Below, piece after piece: positions 1-11,916 of a stretch of DNA of 64,000 nucleotides (the stretch's first letter is position 1; each line of letters starts with the position of its first letter). Under the pieces are notes generated by a model. It had not been told where the DNA came from and searched no databases. It saw only the letters and a program-made list of their open reading frames with translations. The position numbers and the translations under genes were made by a program. The stretch spans positions 4,774,001 to 4,838,000 of the forward strand of contig NZ_BAABIS010000001.1 in NCBI RefSeq assembly GCF_039542905.1, read 5' to 3'. The DNA is from Kitasatospora terrestris. Lineage in GTDB: Bacteria; Actinomycetota; Actinomycetes; Streptomycetales; Streptomycetaceae.

Positions 1-1004
<1,004 letters not shown>

Positions 1005-1008
<4 letters not shown>

Positions 1009-3449
1009 CCGTCACCGAGTCCTCCACCGCAGTGGAGCTCGTCACGCTCACCATCGACGGCGTCGAGGTCCAGGTCCCCAAGGGGACGCTGGTGATCCGC
1101 GCCGCCGAGCAGATCGGCACCCAGATCCCGCGCTTCTGCGACCACCCGCTGCTCGACCCGGCCGGCGCCTGCCGGCAGTGCATCGTGGAGGTCGAGGGCC
1201 AGCGCAAGCCGGTCGCCTCCTGCACGATCCCGGTCGCCGAGGGCATGGTGGTCAGGACGCAGGTCAGCTCGCCGGTCGCCGAGAAGGCGCAGCGCGGCGT
1301 GATGGAGCTGCTGCTGATCAACCACCCGCTGGACTGCCCGGTCTGCGACAAGGGCGGCGAGTGCCCGCTGCAGAACCAGGCGATGTCCACCGGCGACGCC
1401 GACTCCCGCTTCGAGGGCATGAAGCGCACCTACGAGAAGCCGATCCCGCTCTCCTCGCAGGTGCTGCTGGACCGCGAGCGCTGCGTGCTGTGCGCCCGCT
1501 GCACCCGCTTCTCCCAGCAGATCGCCGGCGACCCGTTCATCGACCTGATCGAGCGCGGCGCGCTGCAGCAGGTCGGCATCGGCGACGACGAGCCGCTGAC
1601 CTCGTACTTCTCCGGCAACACCATCCAGATCTGCCCGGTCGGCGCGCTCACCTCGGCGGCCTACCGGTTCCGCTCCCGCCCGTTCGACCTGGTCTCCTCC
1701 CCGAGCGTGTGCGAGCACTGCTCGGCGGGCTGCGGCCAGCGCACCGACCACCGCCGCGGCAAGGTGCTGCGCCGGCTGGCCGGCAACGAGCCGGAGGTGA
1801 ACGAGGAGTGGAACTGCGACAAGGGCCGCTTCGCGTTCCGCTACGCCCAGCAGCGCGACCGGATCACCACCCCGCTGGTCCGCGACGACAGCGGTGAACT
1901 CGTTCCCGCCTCCTGGCCGGAGGCGCTGGCCGCGGCGGCCGAGGGCCTGCGCGGCGCGCGCGCCGCGGTGCTGACCGGTGGCCGGGTGACGGTCGAGGAC
2001 GCCTACGCGTACGGCAAGTTCGCCCGGGTCGCGCTCGGCACCAACGACGTGGACTTCCGCTCCCGCCCGCACAGCGGCGAGGAGGCGGACTTCCTGGCCG
2101 CCGCGGTCGCCGGCCGCGGCGTCGACCTGGACGGCGAAGGGCTGAGCTACCACCAGCTGGAGGCCGCCCCGGCGGTGCTGCTGGTCGGCCTGGAGGCCGA
2201 GGAGGAGGCGCCGATCGTCTTCCTGCGGCTGCGCAAGGCCAACCGGGCCGCCGGCCTGCGGGTCTTCGCGATCGCCTCGCACGCCACCCGGGGCCTGGGC
2301 AAGCTGCGCGGCGCGCTGCTGCCCGCCGCCCCCGGCACCGAGGCCGAGTGGCTGAACGCGCTCGGCGGCGACGAGGTGCTGGCCGACGACGCCGGACGCT
2401 GCGCGGACGCGCTGCGCAGCCCGGGTGCGGTGATCCTGGTCGGCGAGCGCCTGGCCCAGGTGCCCGGAGGCCTGACCGCCGCGCTGCGGCTCGCGCACAC
2501 CACCGGGGCGAAGCTCGCCTGGGTGCCGCGCCGGGCCGGCGAGCGGGGCGCGGTCGAGGCCGGCCTGCTGCCGGGCCTGCTGCCCGGCGGCCGCGCGGTC
2601 ACCGTGCCCGCCGCCCGGGCCGAGGCCGCCGAGCTGTGGGGCACCACCGAACTGCCGTCCCGGCCCGGCCGGGACACCGACCAGATCCTCGCGGCGGTGC
2701 TCCAGGGCGACCTGGACGCGCTGGTGGTCGGCGGCGTCGGGGTCGAGGACCTGCCGGACCCGGCGCTCGCCGAGGAGGCGCTCGGCCGGGCCTTCACGGT
2801 CTCGCTGGAGCTGCGCCCGTCCGCCGTGACCGCGCTCGCCGACGTGGTGCTGCCGGTCGCGGCGGTCGCCGAGAAGGCCGGCACCTTCCTGGACTGGGAG
2901 GGCCGGGTCCGGATGTTCGAACCGGCGCTCAAGCCGGACCAGTTGATGCAGCGCCACCTGCACGCCGAGACCCGGGTGCTGACCATGCTCGCGGACGCCC
3001 TGGAGCGCCCGATCCGGCTGCCCGACGTCCGGGCGGCCCGGCTGGAGCTGGACGCCTTCGCCCCCTGGGCGGGCGACCGGCCGGGCGCCCCGGCGGCGCA
3101 CCCGGCGCCGCTGCCCCGCCCGGCCACCGGCCAGGCGGTGCTGGCCGGCCACCGGATGCTGCTGGACAACGGTTCGCTGCAGGACGGCGACGCCCACCTG
3201 GCCGGCACCCGCCATCGGGCGGTGGCCCGGATCTCCGCGTCCACCGCCGAGGAGATCGGCGCGGCGGGCGCCCTGCGGATCACCGGCCCGGCCGGCTCGC
3301 TGGTCCTCCCGCTGGAGGTCACCGACGCGATGCCGGACCGCACGGTCTGGCTGCCGCTCAACTCCACCCCGGGCGGCGGCGTCCACCGCTCGCTCGGCAC
3401 CACGGTCGGCCACCTGGTCACCATCGCCCCGGCGGAGGACGCCCAGTGA
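1005..3449 (+). CDS. nuoG: NADH-quinone oxidoreductase subunit G
   Basis: Iron-sulfur electron-transfer subunit of complex I, 814 residues. GTG at 1005 is chosen because it overlaps the nuoF stop and sits behind AGGGAGGTG. Cluster ligands are readable: C45, C56, C59, C73 (2Fe-2S), H107, C111, C114, C120, then C160, C163, C166, C210 (4Fe-4S). A further set C236, C239, C243, C271 fits the optional N7 cluster found in some bacterial NuoG proteins. The C-terminal two thirds is a molybdopterin-oxidoreductase-like domain that is structural, not catalytic, in complex I. The gene overlaps nuoH by GTGA. A long reverse-strand open frame over it is a GC artefact. Confidence 0.97.
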
Positions 3450-4774
3450 ACACTCTCGCCGCATACGAGACCCTCGGGTACTTCGGCCGCGACCCCTGGT
3501 GGCTGGTGCTGCTGAAGGCGGTGTTCGTCTTCGCCTTCCTGGTCGGCACGGTGCTGATCGCGATCGTCTGGGAGCGCAAGGTCGTCGCCTGGATGCAGCT
3601 GCGGATCGGCCCCAACCGGCACGGTCCCTGGGGCATGCTGCAGTCCCTCGCGGACGGCGTGAAGCTGGCGCTCAAGGAAGACCTGGTGGTCAAGGGCGCC
3701 GACAAGGCGGTCTACATCCTCGCGCCGATCGTCTCCGCGATCCCGGCCTTCATGGCCTTCGCGGTGATCCCGTTCGGCCCGGCCGACGACCAGGTGTCGA
3801 TCTTCGGCACCCGGACGCCGCTCCAGCTGACCGACCTGCCGATCGCCCTGCTCTACATCCTGGCGACCGCCTCGATCGGCATCTACGGCATCGTGCTGGC
3901 CGGCTGGTCCTCCGGCTCGACCTACCCGCTGCTCGGCGGCATCCGCTCCTCCGCCCAGATGATCAGCTACGAGATCGCGATGGGCCTGTCCTTCGCGGCG
4001 GTGTTCATCTACTCGGGCTCGATGTCCACCTCGGAGATCGTCGCCTCCCAGCAACCGACCTGGTTCGCGGTACTGCTGCCGGTCTCGTTCATCGTCTACA
4101 TCATCGCGATGGTCGGCGAGACCAACCGGGCGCCGTTCGACCTCCCGGAGGCCGAGGGCGAGCTGGTCGGCGGCTTCAACACCGAGTACTCCTCGCTGAA
4201 GTTCGCGATGTTCATGCTGGCCGAGTACGTCAACATGGTGACCGTCTCGGCGGTGGCGTCCACGCTCTTCCTGGGCGGCTGGCGGGCCCCGTGGCCGATC
4301 TCCACCTTCTGGGAGGGGGCGAACCACGGCTGGTGGCCGATGCTCTGGATCACCCTGAAGATCCAGCTGCTGCTGTTCTTCTTCATCTGGCTCCGCGGCA
4401 CCCTGCCCCGCCTGCGCTACGACCAGTTCATGAAGCTGGGCTGGAAGGTGCTGATCCCGGTCTCGCTGGTCTGGCTGGTGATGGTCTCCAGCGTCCGGGC
4501 GCTGCGCAACGAGGGCTACGACTTCGCCCGGGTGGTGCTGTACGTCGGCGCCCCGCTCGGCGCGGTCCTGCTGCTCGCGCTGGTCTGGGACCTGATGCGG
4601 CGCAAGCCCGAGGTGGAGAAGCCCAAGGAGGACGGCGGCTTCGACCCGATGGCCGGCGGCTACCCCGTACCGCCGCTGCCGGGCCAGGAGCTACCGCCCG
4701 TCCCGCGCCGGCGCAGCCGGGCCCCGCAACTCCAGGACGCCCTCAACGGGGCCGACCATTCCGAAGGGAGCTGA
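3446..4774 (+). CDS. nuoH: NADH-quinone oxidoreductase subunit H
   Basis: Membrane subunit at the junction with the peripheral arm; it forms much of the quinone channel. 442 residues with about eight hydrophobic segments. Family stretches are visible: [35 protein letters not shown], and [25 protein letters not shown], which carries conserved acidic residues. The GTG start overlaps the nuoG stop (GTGA). A C-terminal tail of roughly 75 polar, proline-rich residues (after the last membrane helix) extends beyond the compact E. coli form and is usual for actinobacteria. nuoI follows after 7 bases. Confidence 0.97.
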   Translation: MNTLAAYETLGYFGRDPWWLVLLKAVFVFAFLVGTVLIAIVWERKVVAWMQLRIGPNRHGPWGMLQSLADGVKLALKEDLVVKGADKAVYILAPIVSAIPAFMAFAVIPFGPADDQVSIFGTRTPLQLTDLPIALLYILATASIGIYGIVLAGWSSGSTYPLLGGIRSSAQMISYEIAMGLSFAAVFIYSGSMSTSEIVASQQPTWFAVLLPVSFIVYIIAMVGETNRAPFDLPEAEGELVGGFNTEYSSLKFAMFMLAEYVNMVTVSAVASTLFLGGWRAPWPISTFWEGANHGWWPMLWITLKIQLLLFFFIWLRGTLPRLRYDQFMKLGWKVLIPVSLVWLVMVSSVRALRNEGYDFARVVLYVGAPLGAVLLLALVWDLMRRKPEVEKPKEDGGFDPMAGGYPVPPLPGQELPPVPRRRSRAPQLQDALNGADHSEGS

Positions 4775-4781
4775 GCCGCAC

Positions 4782-5363
4782 ATGTCCGACGAGTCATCCG
4801 AGAAGTCGATCCTCGGCCCGGCGGCCGGCTTCGGCGTGACCTTCAAGGCCATGTTCAAGAAGCGGCTCACCGAGCAGTACCCGGAGCACAAGAAGCCCAC
4901 CGCGCCGCGCTTCCACGGCCGCCACCAGCTGAACCGGCACCCGGACGGGCTGGAGAAGTGCGTCGGCTGCGAGCTGTGCGCCTGGGCCTGTCCGGCCGAC
5001 GCGATCTACGTCGAGGGCGCCGACAACCGGGAAGAGGAGCGTTACTCGCCCGGTGAGCGCTACGGCGCGGTCTACCAGATCAACTACGCCCGCTGCATCC
5101 TGTGCGGGCTGTGCGTCGAGGCCTGCCCCACCCGGGCGCTGACCATGACCAACGAGTACGAGCTGGCCGACTCCAGCCGGGCCGACCTGATCTTCACCAA
5201 GGAGCAGCTGCTGGTCGGGCTGACCGAGGGCATGGTCGACTCCCCGCACTCGATCTTCCCCGGCGCCGACGAGGGCGCGTACTACCGGGGCGAGATCACC
5301 GGTGCGGCGCCCGGCACGGTGCAGCAGGAGAAGCACCGGCACGAGAAGGAGGTGCAGTCATGA
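4782..5363 (+). CDS. nuoI: NADH-quinone oxidoreductase subunit I
   Basis: Ferredoxin-like subunit carrying the N6a and N6b 4Fe-4S clusters that hand electrons to N2 and the quinone. 193 residues. Both CxxCxxCxxxCP motifs are intact: C60, C63, C66, C70 and C105, C108, C111, C115. The ATG start follows GAAGGGAGCTGAGCCGCAC, with a ribosome site inside the end of nuoH. The last four bases overlap nuoJ (ATGA). Confidence 0.97.
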   Translation: MSDESSEKSILGPAAGFGVTFKAMFKKRLTEQYPEHKKPTAPRFHGRHQLNRHPDGLEKCVGCELCAWACPADAIYVEGADNREEERYSPGERYGAVYQINYARCILCGLCVEACPTRALTMTNEYELADSSRADLIFTKEQLLVGLTEGMVDSPHSIFPGADEGAYYRGEITGAAPGTVQQEKHRHEKEVQS

Positions 5364-6208
5364 CCTCCACCGGAGAGGCCGTCCAGTTCTGGATCCTCGC
5401 CGTGATCGCCGTCGGCGGTGCGCTCGGCATGCTGCTGATGAAGAAGGCGGTGCACAGCGCGCTCTGCCTGGCCGCCACGATGCTGGCCCTGGCGGTCTGC
5501 TACCTGGCGCAGGGCGCGGTGTTCCTCGGCGTGGTGCAGATCGTCGTCTACACCGGCGCGATCATGATGCTCTTCCTGTTCGTCGTGATGCTGGTCGGCG
5601 TGACCAGCGCCGACTCGCTGAAGGAGCAGCTGAAGGGCCAGCGGGTCGCCGCGGTGCTCTGCGGGCTCGGCTTCGGCGTCCTGCTGATCGCGGGCATCGC
5701 CAACGCCGGGCTGAAGGACTTCACCGGGCTGTCCGCGGCCAACGCCGAAGGCAACGTGCAGGGCCTGGCCCGGCTGATCTTCACCAAGTACGTCTGGGCC
5801 TTCGAGGTCACCGGCGCCCTGCTGATCACCGCGGCGGTCGGCGCGATGGTGCTGACCCACCGCGAGCGGGTCCGCAAGCCGCTGACCCAGCGCCAGCTCG
5901 CCGCGCAGCGGGTCAAGGACAACATCCAGGTGCCGCCGATGCCGGCGCCCGGCGTGTACGCCCGGCACAACGCGGTGGACATCCCGGCGCTGCTGCCGGA
6001 CGGCACCATCGCCGAGGACTCGGTGATGGCCACCCTGCGCGAGCGCGGCCAGATCCGCGACGTCAGCCAGGACATGCTGCGGCGGATGGCCGAGCTGGAG
6101 GAGACCACGGCCGACCTGCTCGGCCGGCCGTCCTCCGCCCGGCCCCCGGTGACCGGCCCCCGGCAGGCGCTGGAGACCGTGCCGAACCACGAGGAGGCCG
6201 CGGAGTGA
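5360..6208 (+). CDS. nuoJ: NADH-quinone oxidoreductase subunit J
   Basis: Membrane-arm subunit, 282 residues. Five hydrophobic helices occupy roughly the first 170 residues, with the [19 protein letters not shown] stretch typical of NuoJ helix 3, where the pi-bulge lies. The C-terminal ~110 residues are charged and soluble, an extension common in Streptomyces NuoJ and absent from E. coli. The ATG start overlaps nuoI (ATGA) behind GAAGGAGG. The stop overlaps the GTG of nuoK. Confidence 0.96.
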   Translation: MTSTGEAVQFWILAVIAVGGALGMLLMKKAVHSALCLAATMLALAVCYLAQGAVFLGVVQIVVYTGAIMMLFLFVVMLVGVTSADSLKEQLKGQRVAAVLCGLGFGVLLIAGIANAGLKDFTGLSAANAEGNVQGLARLIFTKYVWAFEVTGALLITAAVGAMVLTHRERVRKPLTQRQLAAQRVKDNIQVPPMPAPGVYARHNAVDIPALLPDGTIAEDSVMATLRERGQIRDVSQDMLRRMAELEETTADLLGRPSSARPPVTGPRQALETVPNHEEAAE

Positions 6209-6504
6209 ATCCGGTCAACTACCTCTATCTCGCCGCCCTGTTGTTCACCATCGGCGCCTCCGGCGTGCTGATCCGGCGGAACGCGATCGTGCTGTTCATG
6301 TGCGTGGAGCTGATGCTCAACGCGTCCAACCTGGCGCTGGTCACCTTCTCCCGGATGCACGGGAACCTGGACGGCCAGATCATCGCGTTCTTCACCATGG
6401 TGGTCGCGGCGGCCGAGGTCGTGGTCGGCCTCGCCATCATCGTGTCCATCTTCCGGACCAGGCACTCGGCTTCGGTCGATGACAGCAACCTGATGAAGCT
6501 GTAG
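6205..6504 (+). CDS. nuoK: NADH-quinone oxidoreductase subunit K
   Basis: Small membrane subunit of 99 residues with three helices, homologous to the MrpC antiporter subunit. The helix-2 carboxylate needed for proton transfer is seen in [14 protein letters not shown], and a second glutamate in [13 protein letters not shown]. The GTG start overlaps the nuoJ stop (GTGA); nuoL begins 14 bases downstream. Length and order match the family exactly. Confidence 0.97.
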   Translation: MNPVNYLYLAALLFTIGASGVLIRRNAIVLFMCVELMLNASNLALVTFSRMHGNLDGQIIAFFTMVVAAAEVVVGLAIIVSIFRTRHSASVDDSNLMKL

Positions 6505-6518
6505 GCGGAGGGCCTTCG

Positions 6519-8414
6519 GTGAACTCTCTCATTCCGGCGCTGGTCGCAGCGCCCCTGGTCGGAGCTGCCCTGCTGCTGCTCGGCGGCCGCGCCCTGGACC
6601 GCTTCGGTCACTGGCTCGGCACGCTGGCCGCCGCGCTCTCCTTCGGCTTCGGCCTGACCCTGTTCGCACAGATGCTGGGCCGCGCCCCGGAGGACCGCGC
6701 GGTCACCGAGCACCTGTACAGCTGGATCCCGGTCAACGGCTTCCAGGCCGACGTGGCCTTCCAGCTCGACCAGCTGTCCATGACCTTCGTCCTGCTGATC
6801 TCCGGCGTCGGCACCCTGATCCACCTCTACTCGGTGGGCTACATGGCCCACGACGAGCGCCGCCGCCGCTTCTTCGGCTACCTCAACCTGTTCCTGGCCG
6901 CCATGCTGCTGCTGGTGCTGGCCGACAACTACCTGCTGCTGTACGTCGGCTGGGAGGGCGTGGGCCTCGCCTCGTACCTGCTGATCGGCTTCTGGCAGCA
7001 CAAGCCGAGCGCCGCGACGGCCGCCAAGAAGGCGTTCATCGTCAACCGGGTCGGCGACATCGGCCTGTCGGTCGCGATCATGCTGATGTTCGCCGAGTTC
7101 GGCTCCTTCGCCTTCGGGCCGGTCTTCCAGGGCGCCGGGGAGGCGAGCGAGGGCAGGCTCACCGCGATCGGCCTGACGCTGCTGCTGGCCGCCTGCGGCA
7201 AGTCCGCCCAGGTGCCGCTGCAGTCCTGGCTCGGCGACGCGATGGAGGGCCCGACCCCGGTCTCGGCCCTGATCCACGCCGCCACCATGGTGACCGCCGG
7301 CGTCTACCTGATCACCCGCTCCTCGGCGATCTTCAACCTGGCGCCGGACGCGCAGACCGCGGTGGTCGTGGTCGGCGCGGTCACCCTGCTCTTCGGTGCG
7401 ATCGTCGGTTGCGCCAAGGACGACATCAAGAAGGCGCTGGCCGGCTCGACCATGTCGCAGATCGGCTACATGATCCTGGCGGCCGGCCTCGGCCCGATCG
7501 GCTACGCCTTCGCGATCATGCACCTGGTGACCCACGGCTTCTTCAAGGCCGGGCTCTTCCTCGGCGCCGGATCGGTCATGCACGGCATGGACGACGAAGT
7601 GAACATGCGTCACTACGGCGGCCTGCGCAAGTACATGCCGATCACCTTCGCCACCTTCGGCCTCGGCTACCTGGCGATCATCGGCTTCCCCGGCCTGTCC
7701 GGCTTCTTCTCCAAGGACAAGATCATCGAGGCGGCCTTCGCCAAGGGCGGCACCGAGGGCTGGATCCTCGGCCTGTGCACCCTGGTCGGCGCCGCCGTCA
7801 CCGCGTTCTACATGACCCGCGTGATGGTCCTGACCTTCTTCGGCGAGAAGCGCTGGAAGACCGACGCCGAGGGCCACGAGCCGCACCCGCACGAGTCCCC
7901 GAGGACCATGACCCTGCCGATGGTCGTGCTGGCCTTCGGCTCGGTCTTCGCCGGCGGGCTCTTCGTCTACGGCGACTCCTTCGTCGACTGGCTGGAGCCG
8001 GTCACCGGCTTCTCCGAGGGCCACTCGCCGCTCTCCGCGCTGACCGTCACCGCGATCACCACCGTCTGCATGCTGGTCGGCGTCGCGGTCGCGTACCTGA
8101 TGTACGGCCGCAGCCCGGTGCCGGTGATCCCGCCGGTCGGCTCCCCGCTGACCCGCGCGGCCCGCCGCGACCTGCTCCAGGACGACTTCAACCACGCCGT
8201 CCTGGTCCGCCCGGGCACCGCGCTGGCCGCCACCCTGGTCTGGTTCGACAGCAGGGGCCTGGACGGCTTCGTCAACGGCCTGGCCGCCACCATCGGCGGC
8301 GTCTCCTCCCGGCTCCGCCGGGTGCAGACCGGTTTCGTCCGCACGTACGCGCTCTCCATGTTCGGCGGCACGCTGGTGCTGGTCGCCTCCACTCTCCTGA
8401 TGAGGTCGGTCTGA
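6519..8414 (+). CDS. nuoL: NADH-quinone oxidoreductase subunit L
   Basis: Largest antiporter-like proton-pumping subunit of the membrane arm, 631 residues, many helices. The conserved cores [55 protein letters not shown] and [20 protein letters not shown] contain the key Glu and Lys residues. The C-terminal hydrophobic segment after residue 560 corresponds to the lateral-helix end. GTG at 6519 follows GGAGGGCC. A 52-base gap before nuoM, larger than elsewhere in the operon, contains the nuoM ribosome site. Confidence 0.97.
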   Translation: MNSLIPALVAAPLVGAALLLLGGRALDRFGHWLGTLAAALSFGFGLTLFAQMLGRAPEDRAVTEHLYSWIPVNGFQADVAFQLDQLSMTFVLLISGVGTLIHLYSVGYMAHDERRRRFFGYLNLFLAAMLLLVLADNYLLLYVGWEGVGLASYLLIGFWQHKPSAATAAKKAFIVNRVGDIGLSVAIMLMFAEFGSFAFGPVFQGAGEASEGRLTAIGLTLLLAACGKSAQVPLQSWLGDAMEGPTPVSALIHAATMVTAGVYLITRSSAIFNLAPDAQTAVVVVGAVTLLFGAIVGCAKDDIKKALAGSTMSQIGYMILAAGLGPIGYAFAIMHLVTHGFFKAGLFLGAGSVMHGMDDEVNMRHYGGLRKYMPITFATFGLGYLAIIGFPGLSGFFSKDKIIEAAFAKGGTEGWILGLCTLVGAAVTAFYMTRVMVLTFFGEKRWKTDAEGHEPHPHESPRTMTLPMVVLAFGSVFAGGLFVYGDSFVDWLEPVTGFSEGHSPLSALTVTAITTVCMLVGVAVAYLMYGRSPVPVIPPVGSPLTRAARRDLLQDDFNHAVLVRPGTALAATLVWFDSRGLDGFVNGLAATIGGVSSRLRRVQTGFVRTYALSMFGGTLVLVASTLLMRSV

Positions 8415-8466
8415 TGGCTGTACTCCGCCCGCTCCGCGGGACCCACCCGTGCTCGGAGGTGTCGTC

Positions 8467-10080
8467 ATGAGCTACCTGCTTTCGGCCACCTGCGCGGTGC
8501 CGGCGGCCGGCGCGGTGCTCACCGCCGCGCTGCCGGCCGGCACCACCGAGGCCCGCCGCCGCACCACCAAGACCGTCGCGCTGGCGGTCTCGGCCGCGAC
8601 CCTGGCGCTGGCCGCCGCCGTCGCCGCGTCCTTCGAACCCGGCGGGGCGCGCTACCAGCTGACCGAGTCCCACAGCTGGATCCGCTCCTTCGGCATCAGC
8701 TTCTCGCTCGGCGCCGACGGCATCGGCACCGTGCTCGTCCTGCTCACCGCCGTGCTGGTCCCGCTGGTGATGCTGGCCGGCTGGCACGACGCCGACCCGG
8801 CGGCCGTCGAGGGCGGCTTCGAGTCCAAGCGCCGCACCCAGGGCTTCTTCGCGCTGATCCTCGCCGTCGAGGCGATGGTGATCGTGTCGTTCCTGGCCAC
8901 CGACGTCTTCGTGTTCTACGTGTTCTTCGAAGCCATGCTGATCCCGATGTACTTCCTGATCGGCGGCTTCGGGGACCGGGCCGGCGGCCCCGAGTCGGAC
9001 CGGCAGCGGTCCTACGCCGCGGTCAAGTTCCTGCTGTACAACCTGCTCGGCGGCCTGGTGATGCTGGCCGCCGTGATCGGCCTGTACGTGATCGCCGCCG
9101 GCCAGGGCTTCGGCACCTTCGACCTGCCGACGCTGACCGACGCCGTCGCGAGCGGCAAGCTCGCCATCGACCCGAACGCGGAGCGGGCGCTGTTCCTCGG
9201 CTTCTTCTTCGCCTTCGCCGTCAAGGCGCCGCTGTGGCCGCTGCACACCTGGCTGCCGAACGCGATGGGCGAGTCCACCGCCGGAACGGCCGTGCTGATC
9301 ACCGCGGTGGTCGACAAGGTCGGCACCTTCGCGATGCTGCGCTTCTGCCTCGGCCTGTTCCCCAACGCGTCCCGGAACTTCTCCACCGTGATCGCCGTGC
9401 TGGCGCTGATCGGGATCGTCTACGGCGCGCTGGTGGCCATCGGCCAGAAGGACATCAAGCGCCTGGTGGCGTACGCCTCGATCTCGCACTTCGGCTTCAT
9501 CATCATGGGCATCTTCGCGATGACCAGCCAGGCGCAGTCCGGGGCGACCCTCTACATGGTCAACCACGGCGTCGCCACCGCCGCGTGGATGCTGGTCGCG
9601 GGCTTCCTGATCTCCCGCCGCGGCTCGCGCCTGATCGCCGACTACGGCGGCGTGCAGAAGGTCGCGCCGGTCCTGGCGGGCACCTTCCTGATCGGCAACC
9701 TGGCCACCCTCTCGCTGCCCGGCATGGGGCCGTTCGTCAGCGAGTTCCTGGTCCTGGTGGGCACCTTCACCCGGTACCCTGCGATCGGCATCGCCGCCAC
9801 CTTCGGCATCGTGCTGGCCGCGCTGTACGCGCTGCTGCTCTACCAGCGCACCATGACCGGCCCGGTGAAGGCCTCCGTCGAGGGCATGCCCGACCTGAAG
9901 GCCCGCGAGCTCGCCGTGGTCGTCCCGCTGGTGGCCCTGACCCTGCTGCTGGGCGTCTACCCCAAGCCGCTGACCGACATCGTCAACCCGGCGGTGGACG
10001 CCACCCTCTCCCAGGTCCACGAGACCGACCCGGCACCGGCCCACCCGGTCGCCGCCACCACCGGAGGTGAGCAGAAGTGA
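8467..10080 (+). CDS. nuoM: NADH-quinone oxidoreductase subunit M
   Basis: Antiporter-like proton-pumping subunit, 537 residues. Diagnostic stretches are YVFFEAMLIPMYFLIGGFG (catalytic Glu), KAPLWPLHTWLPNAMGESTAGTAV and RLVAYASISHFGFIIMGIFA. A longer frame opens at GTG 8449, but GGAGGT at 8455-8460 lies 6 bases before ATG 8467, so the ATG is preferred. The stop overlaps the nuoN GTG (GTGA). Confidence 0.97.
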   Translation: MSYLLSATCAVPAAGAVLTAALPAGTTEARRRTTKTVALAVSAATLALAAAVAASFEPGGARYQLTESHSWIRSFGISFSLGADGIGTVLVLLTAVLVPLVMLAGWHDADPAAVEGGFESKRRTQGFFALILAVEAMVIVSFLATDVFVFYVFFEAMLIPMYFLIGGFGDRAGGPESDRQRSYAAVKFLLYNLLGGLVMLAAVIGLYVIAAGQGFGTFDLPTLTDAVASGKLAIDPNAERALFLGFFFAFAVKAPLWPLHTWLPNAMGESTAGTAVLITAVVDKVGTFAMLRFCLGLFPNASRNFSTVIAVLALIGIVYGALVAIGQKDIKRLVAYASISHFGFIIMGIFAMTSQAQSGATLYMVNHGVATAAWMLVAGFLISRRGSRLIADYGGVQKVAPVLAGTFLIGNLATLSLPGMGPFVSEFLVLVGTFTRYPAIGIAATFGIVLAALYALLLYQRTMTGPVKASVEGMPDLKARELAVVVPLVALTLLLGVYPKPLTDIVNPAVDATLSQVHETDPAPAHPVAATTGGEQK

Positions 10081-11705
10081 GTTGGCTCGCTGCTGCGGGC
10101 GGCAACAGCCCCAGCATCCCCGCGCCGCACGTCGAGTACGGCCAGCTCTCCCCGATGCTGGTGGTCTTCGGAGCGGCCCTGGTCGGGATCCTGCTGGAGG
10201 CCTTCCTGCCCCGCCGGATGCGTTTCACCGCCCAGGTCACCACCGCCCTGCTCGGCCTCGGCGGCGCCTTCGCCGCCGTGGTGGTGCTCGCCGCCACCGG
10301 CCACGGCACCACCAAGGCCGGCCTGCTGGCGATGGGTGCCGTCGCGATCGACGGCCCGGCGCTCTTCCTCCAGGGCGTGATCCTGCTGACCGCCGTCCTC
10401 GCGGTGCTCACCTTCGCCGAGGGCCGGCTGGAGCCGCGCCTGAACGGCCACACCGTGGACGCCTTCACCGCCCAGGCGGCCGCCGCCCCCGGCGGCGAGC
10501 AGGAGCGCGACGCCACCCGGGAGGGCTTCCGCACCACCGAGGTCTTCCCGCTCACCCTGTTCGCGGTCGGCGGCATGCTGCTCTTCCCCGCCGCCAACGA
10601 CCTGCTGACCATGTTCGTGGCGCTGGAGGTCTTCTCCCTCCCGCTCTACCTGCTCTGCGCGCTGGCCCGGCGCCGCCGCCTCCTCTCCCAGGAGGCCGCG
10701 GTCAAGTACTTCCTGCTCGGCGCCTTCGCCTCGGCGTTCTTCCTGTTCGGCACCGCGCTGCTGTACGGCTACGCCGGCTCGGTCGCGCTGCCCGACATCG
10801 CCGACGTGATCTCCGGCGTGGCCCCGGTCACCCCGGCGCTCGCCGTCACCACGCAGAACGACGCGCTGCTGCTGATCGGCCTCGCCATGGTCTCCGTCGG
10901 CCTGCTCTTCAAGGTCGGCGCCGTCCCGTTCCACTCCTGGACCCCGGACGTGTACCAGGGCGCCCCGACGCCGGTCACCGGCTTCATGGCCGCCGCCACC
11001 AAGACCGCCGCCTTCGGCGCCTTCCTGCGGCTGTTCTACGTCGCCTTCCCCGGCCTGCGCTGGGACTGGCGGCCGGTGATGTGGGGCGTCGCGATCCTCA
11101 CCATGGTGGTCGGCGCGATCCTCGCCGTCACCCAGCAGGACGTGAAGCGCCTCCTGGCGTACTCCTCGATCGCGCACGCCGGCTTCATCCTCACCGGCCT
11201 GATCGCCACCGACAAGCAGGGCCTGAGCGCGGTGCTCTTCTACCTGCTCGCGTACTCCTTCGTCACCCTCGGCGCCTTCGCCGTGGTGACCCTGGTCCGC
11301 GACTCCAAGGGCGAGGCCACCCACCTCTCCAGCTGGGCCGGTCTCGGCCGACGCTCGCCGCTGCTGGCCGCGGTGTTCGCACTCTTCCTGCTCGCCTTCG
11401 CCGGCATCCCGCTGACCAGCGGCTTCACCGGCAAGTTCGCGGTCTTCCAGGCCGCGGCCGCGGGCGGGGCCACCCCGCTGGTGATCGTCGGTGTGCTGAG
11501 CTCGGCGGTCGCCGCGTTCTTCTACATCCGGGTGATCGTCCTGATGTTCTTCTCCGACCCGCAGCCCGGCGGCCCCTCCGTCGCGGTGCCCAGCCCGCTC
11601 ACCGCCACCGCCATCGGCGTCGGCGTGCTGGTCACCCTGGGCCTCGGCCTGCTCCCGCAGTACTTCCTGGACCTGGCGACCAAGGCCTCCGTCTTCGTCC
11701 GCTGA
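10077..11705 (+). CDS. nuoN: NADH-quinone oxidoreductase subunit N
   Basis: Third antiporter-like subunit and last gene of the operon, 542 residues. Typical stretches: TMFVALEVFSLPLYLLCALARR, VGAVPFHSWTPDVYQGAPTPVTGFMAAATKTAAF and RLLAYSSIAHAGFILTGL. An insertion rich in Gly, Ala and charged residues (around residues 120-150, between early helices) lengthens the protein relative to E. coli, as usual in actinobacteria. The GTG start overlaps nuoM. A strong hairpin follows 18 bases after the stop. Confidence 0.97.
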   Translation: MSWLAAAGGNSPSIPAPHVEYGQLSPMLVVFGAALVGILLEAFLPRRMRFTAQVTTALLGLGGAFAAVVVLAATGHGTTKAGLLAMGAVAIDGPALFLQGVILLTAVLAVLTFAEGRLEPRLNGHTVDAFTAQAAAAPGGEQERDATREGFRTTEVFPLTLFAVGGMLLFPAANDLLTMFVALEVFSLPLYLLCALARRRRLLSQEAAVKYFLLGAFASAFFLFGTALLYGYAGSVALPDIADVISGVAPVTPALAVTTQNDALLLIGLAMVSVGLLFKVGAVPFHSWTPDVYQGAPTPVTGFMAAATKTAAFGAFLRLFYVAFPGLRWDWRPVMWGVAILTMVVGAILAVTQQDVKRLLAYSSIAHAGFILTGLIATDKQGLSAVLFYLLAYSFVTLGAFAVVTLVRDSKGEATHLSSWAGLGRRSPLLAAVFALFLLAFAGIPLTSGFTGKFAVFQAAAAGGATPLVIVGVLSSAVAAFFYIRVIVLMFFSDPQPGGPSVAVPSPLTATAIGVGVLVTLGLGLLPQYFLDLATKASVFVR

Positions 11706-11723
11706 GCCCTCGACCGCAGTACC

Positions 11724-11756
11724 TCCGGCCCCCGCCCGCCACGGGCGGGGGCCGGA
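11724..11756 (+). terminator. Terminator of the nuo operon
   Basis: Perfect 15-bp inverted repeat (11724-11738 with 11742-11756) around a 3-base loop, starting 18 bases after nuoN. It has no U-tract, which is common in streptomycetes. Confidence 0.8.
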
Positions 11757-11916
11757 CCGATGTTCCCCCGCCTGACCTGCGCAGACCGATCCGGCACCGG
11801 CCGGACCAGCACGCCCGTGCAGTGATCCACTCGTGACCGGATACGCTGCCTGTTACGTGCAACGGCGGGGGTCAGGGACCGCCTCGCTGGATAGATCAGG
11901 GACAGGAGTGGTCTTC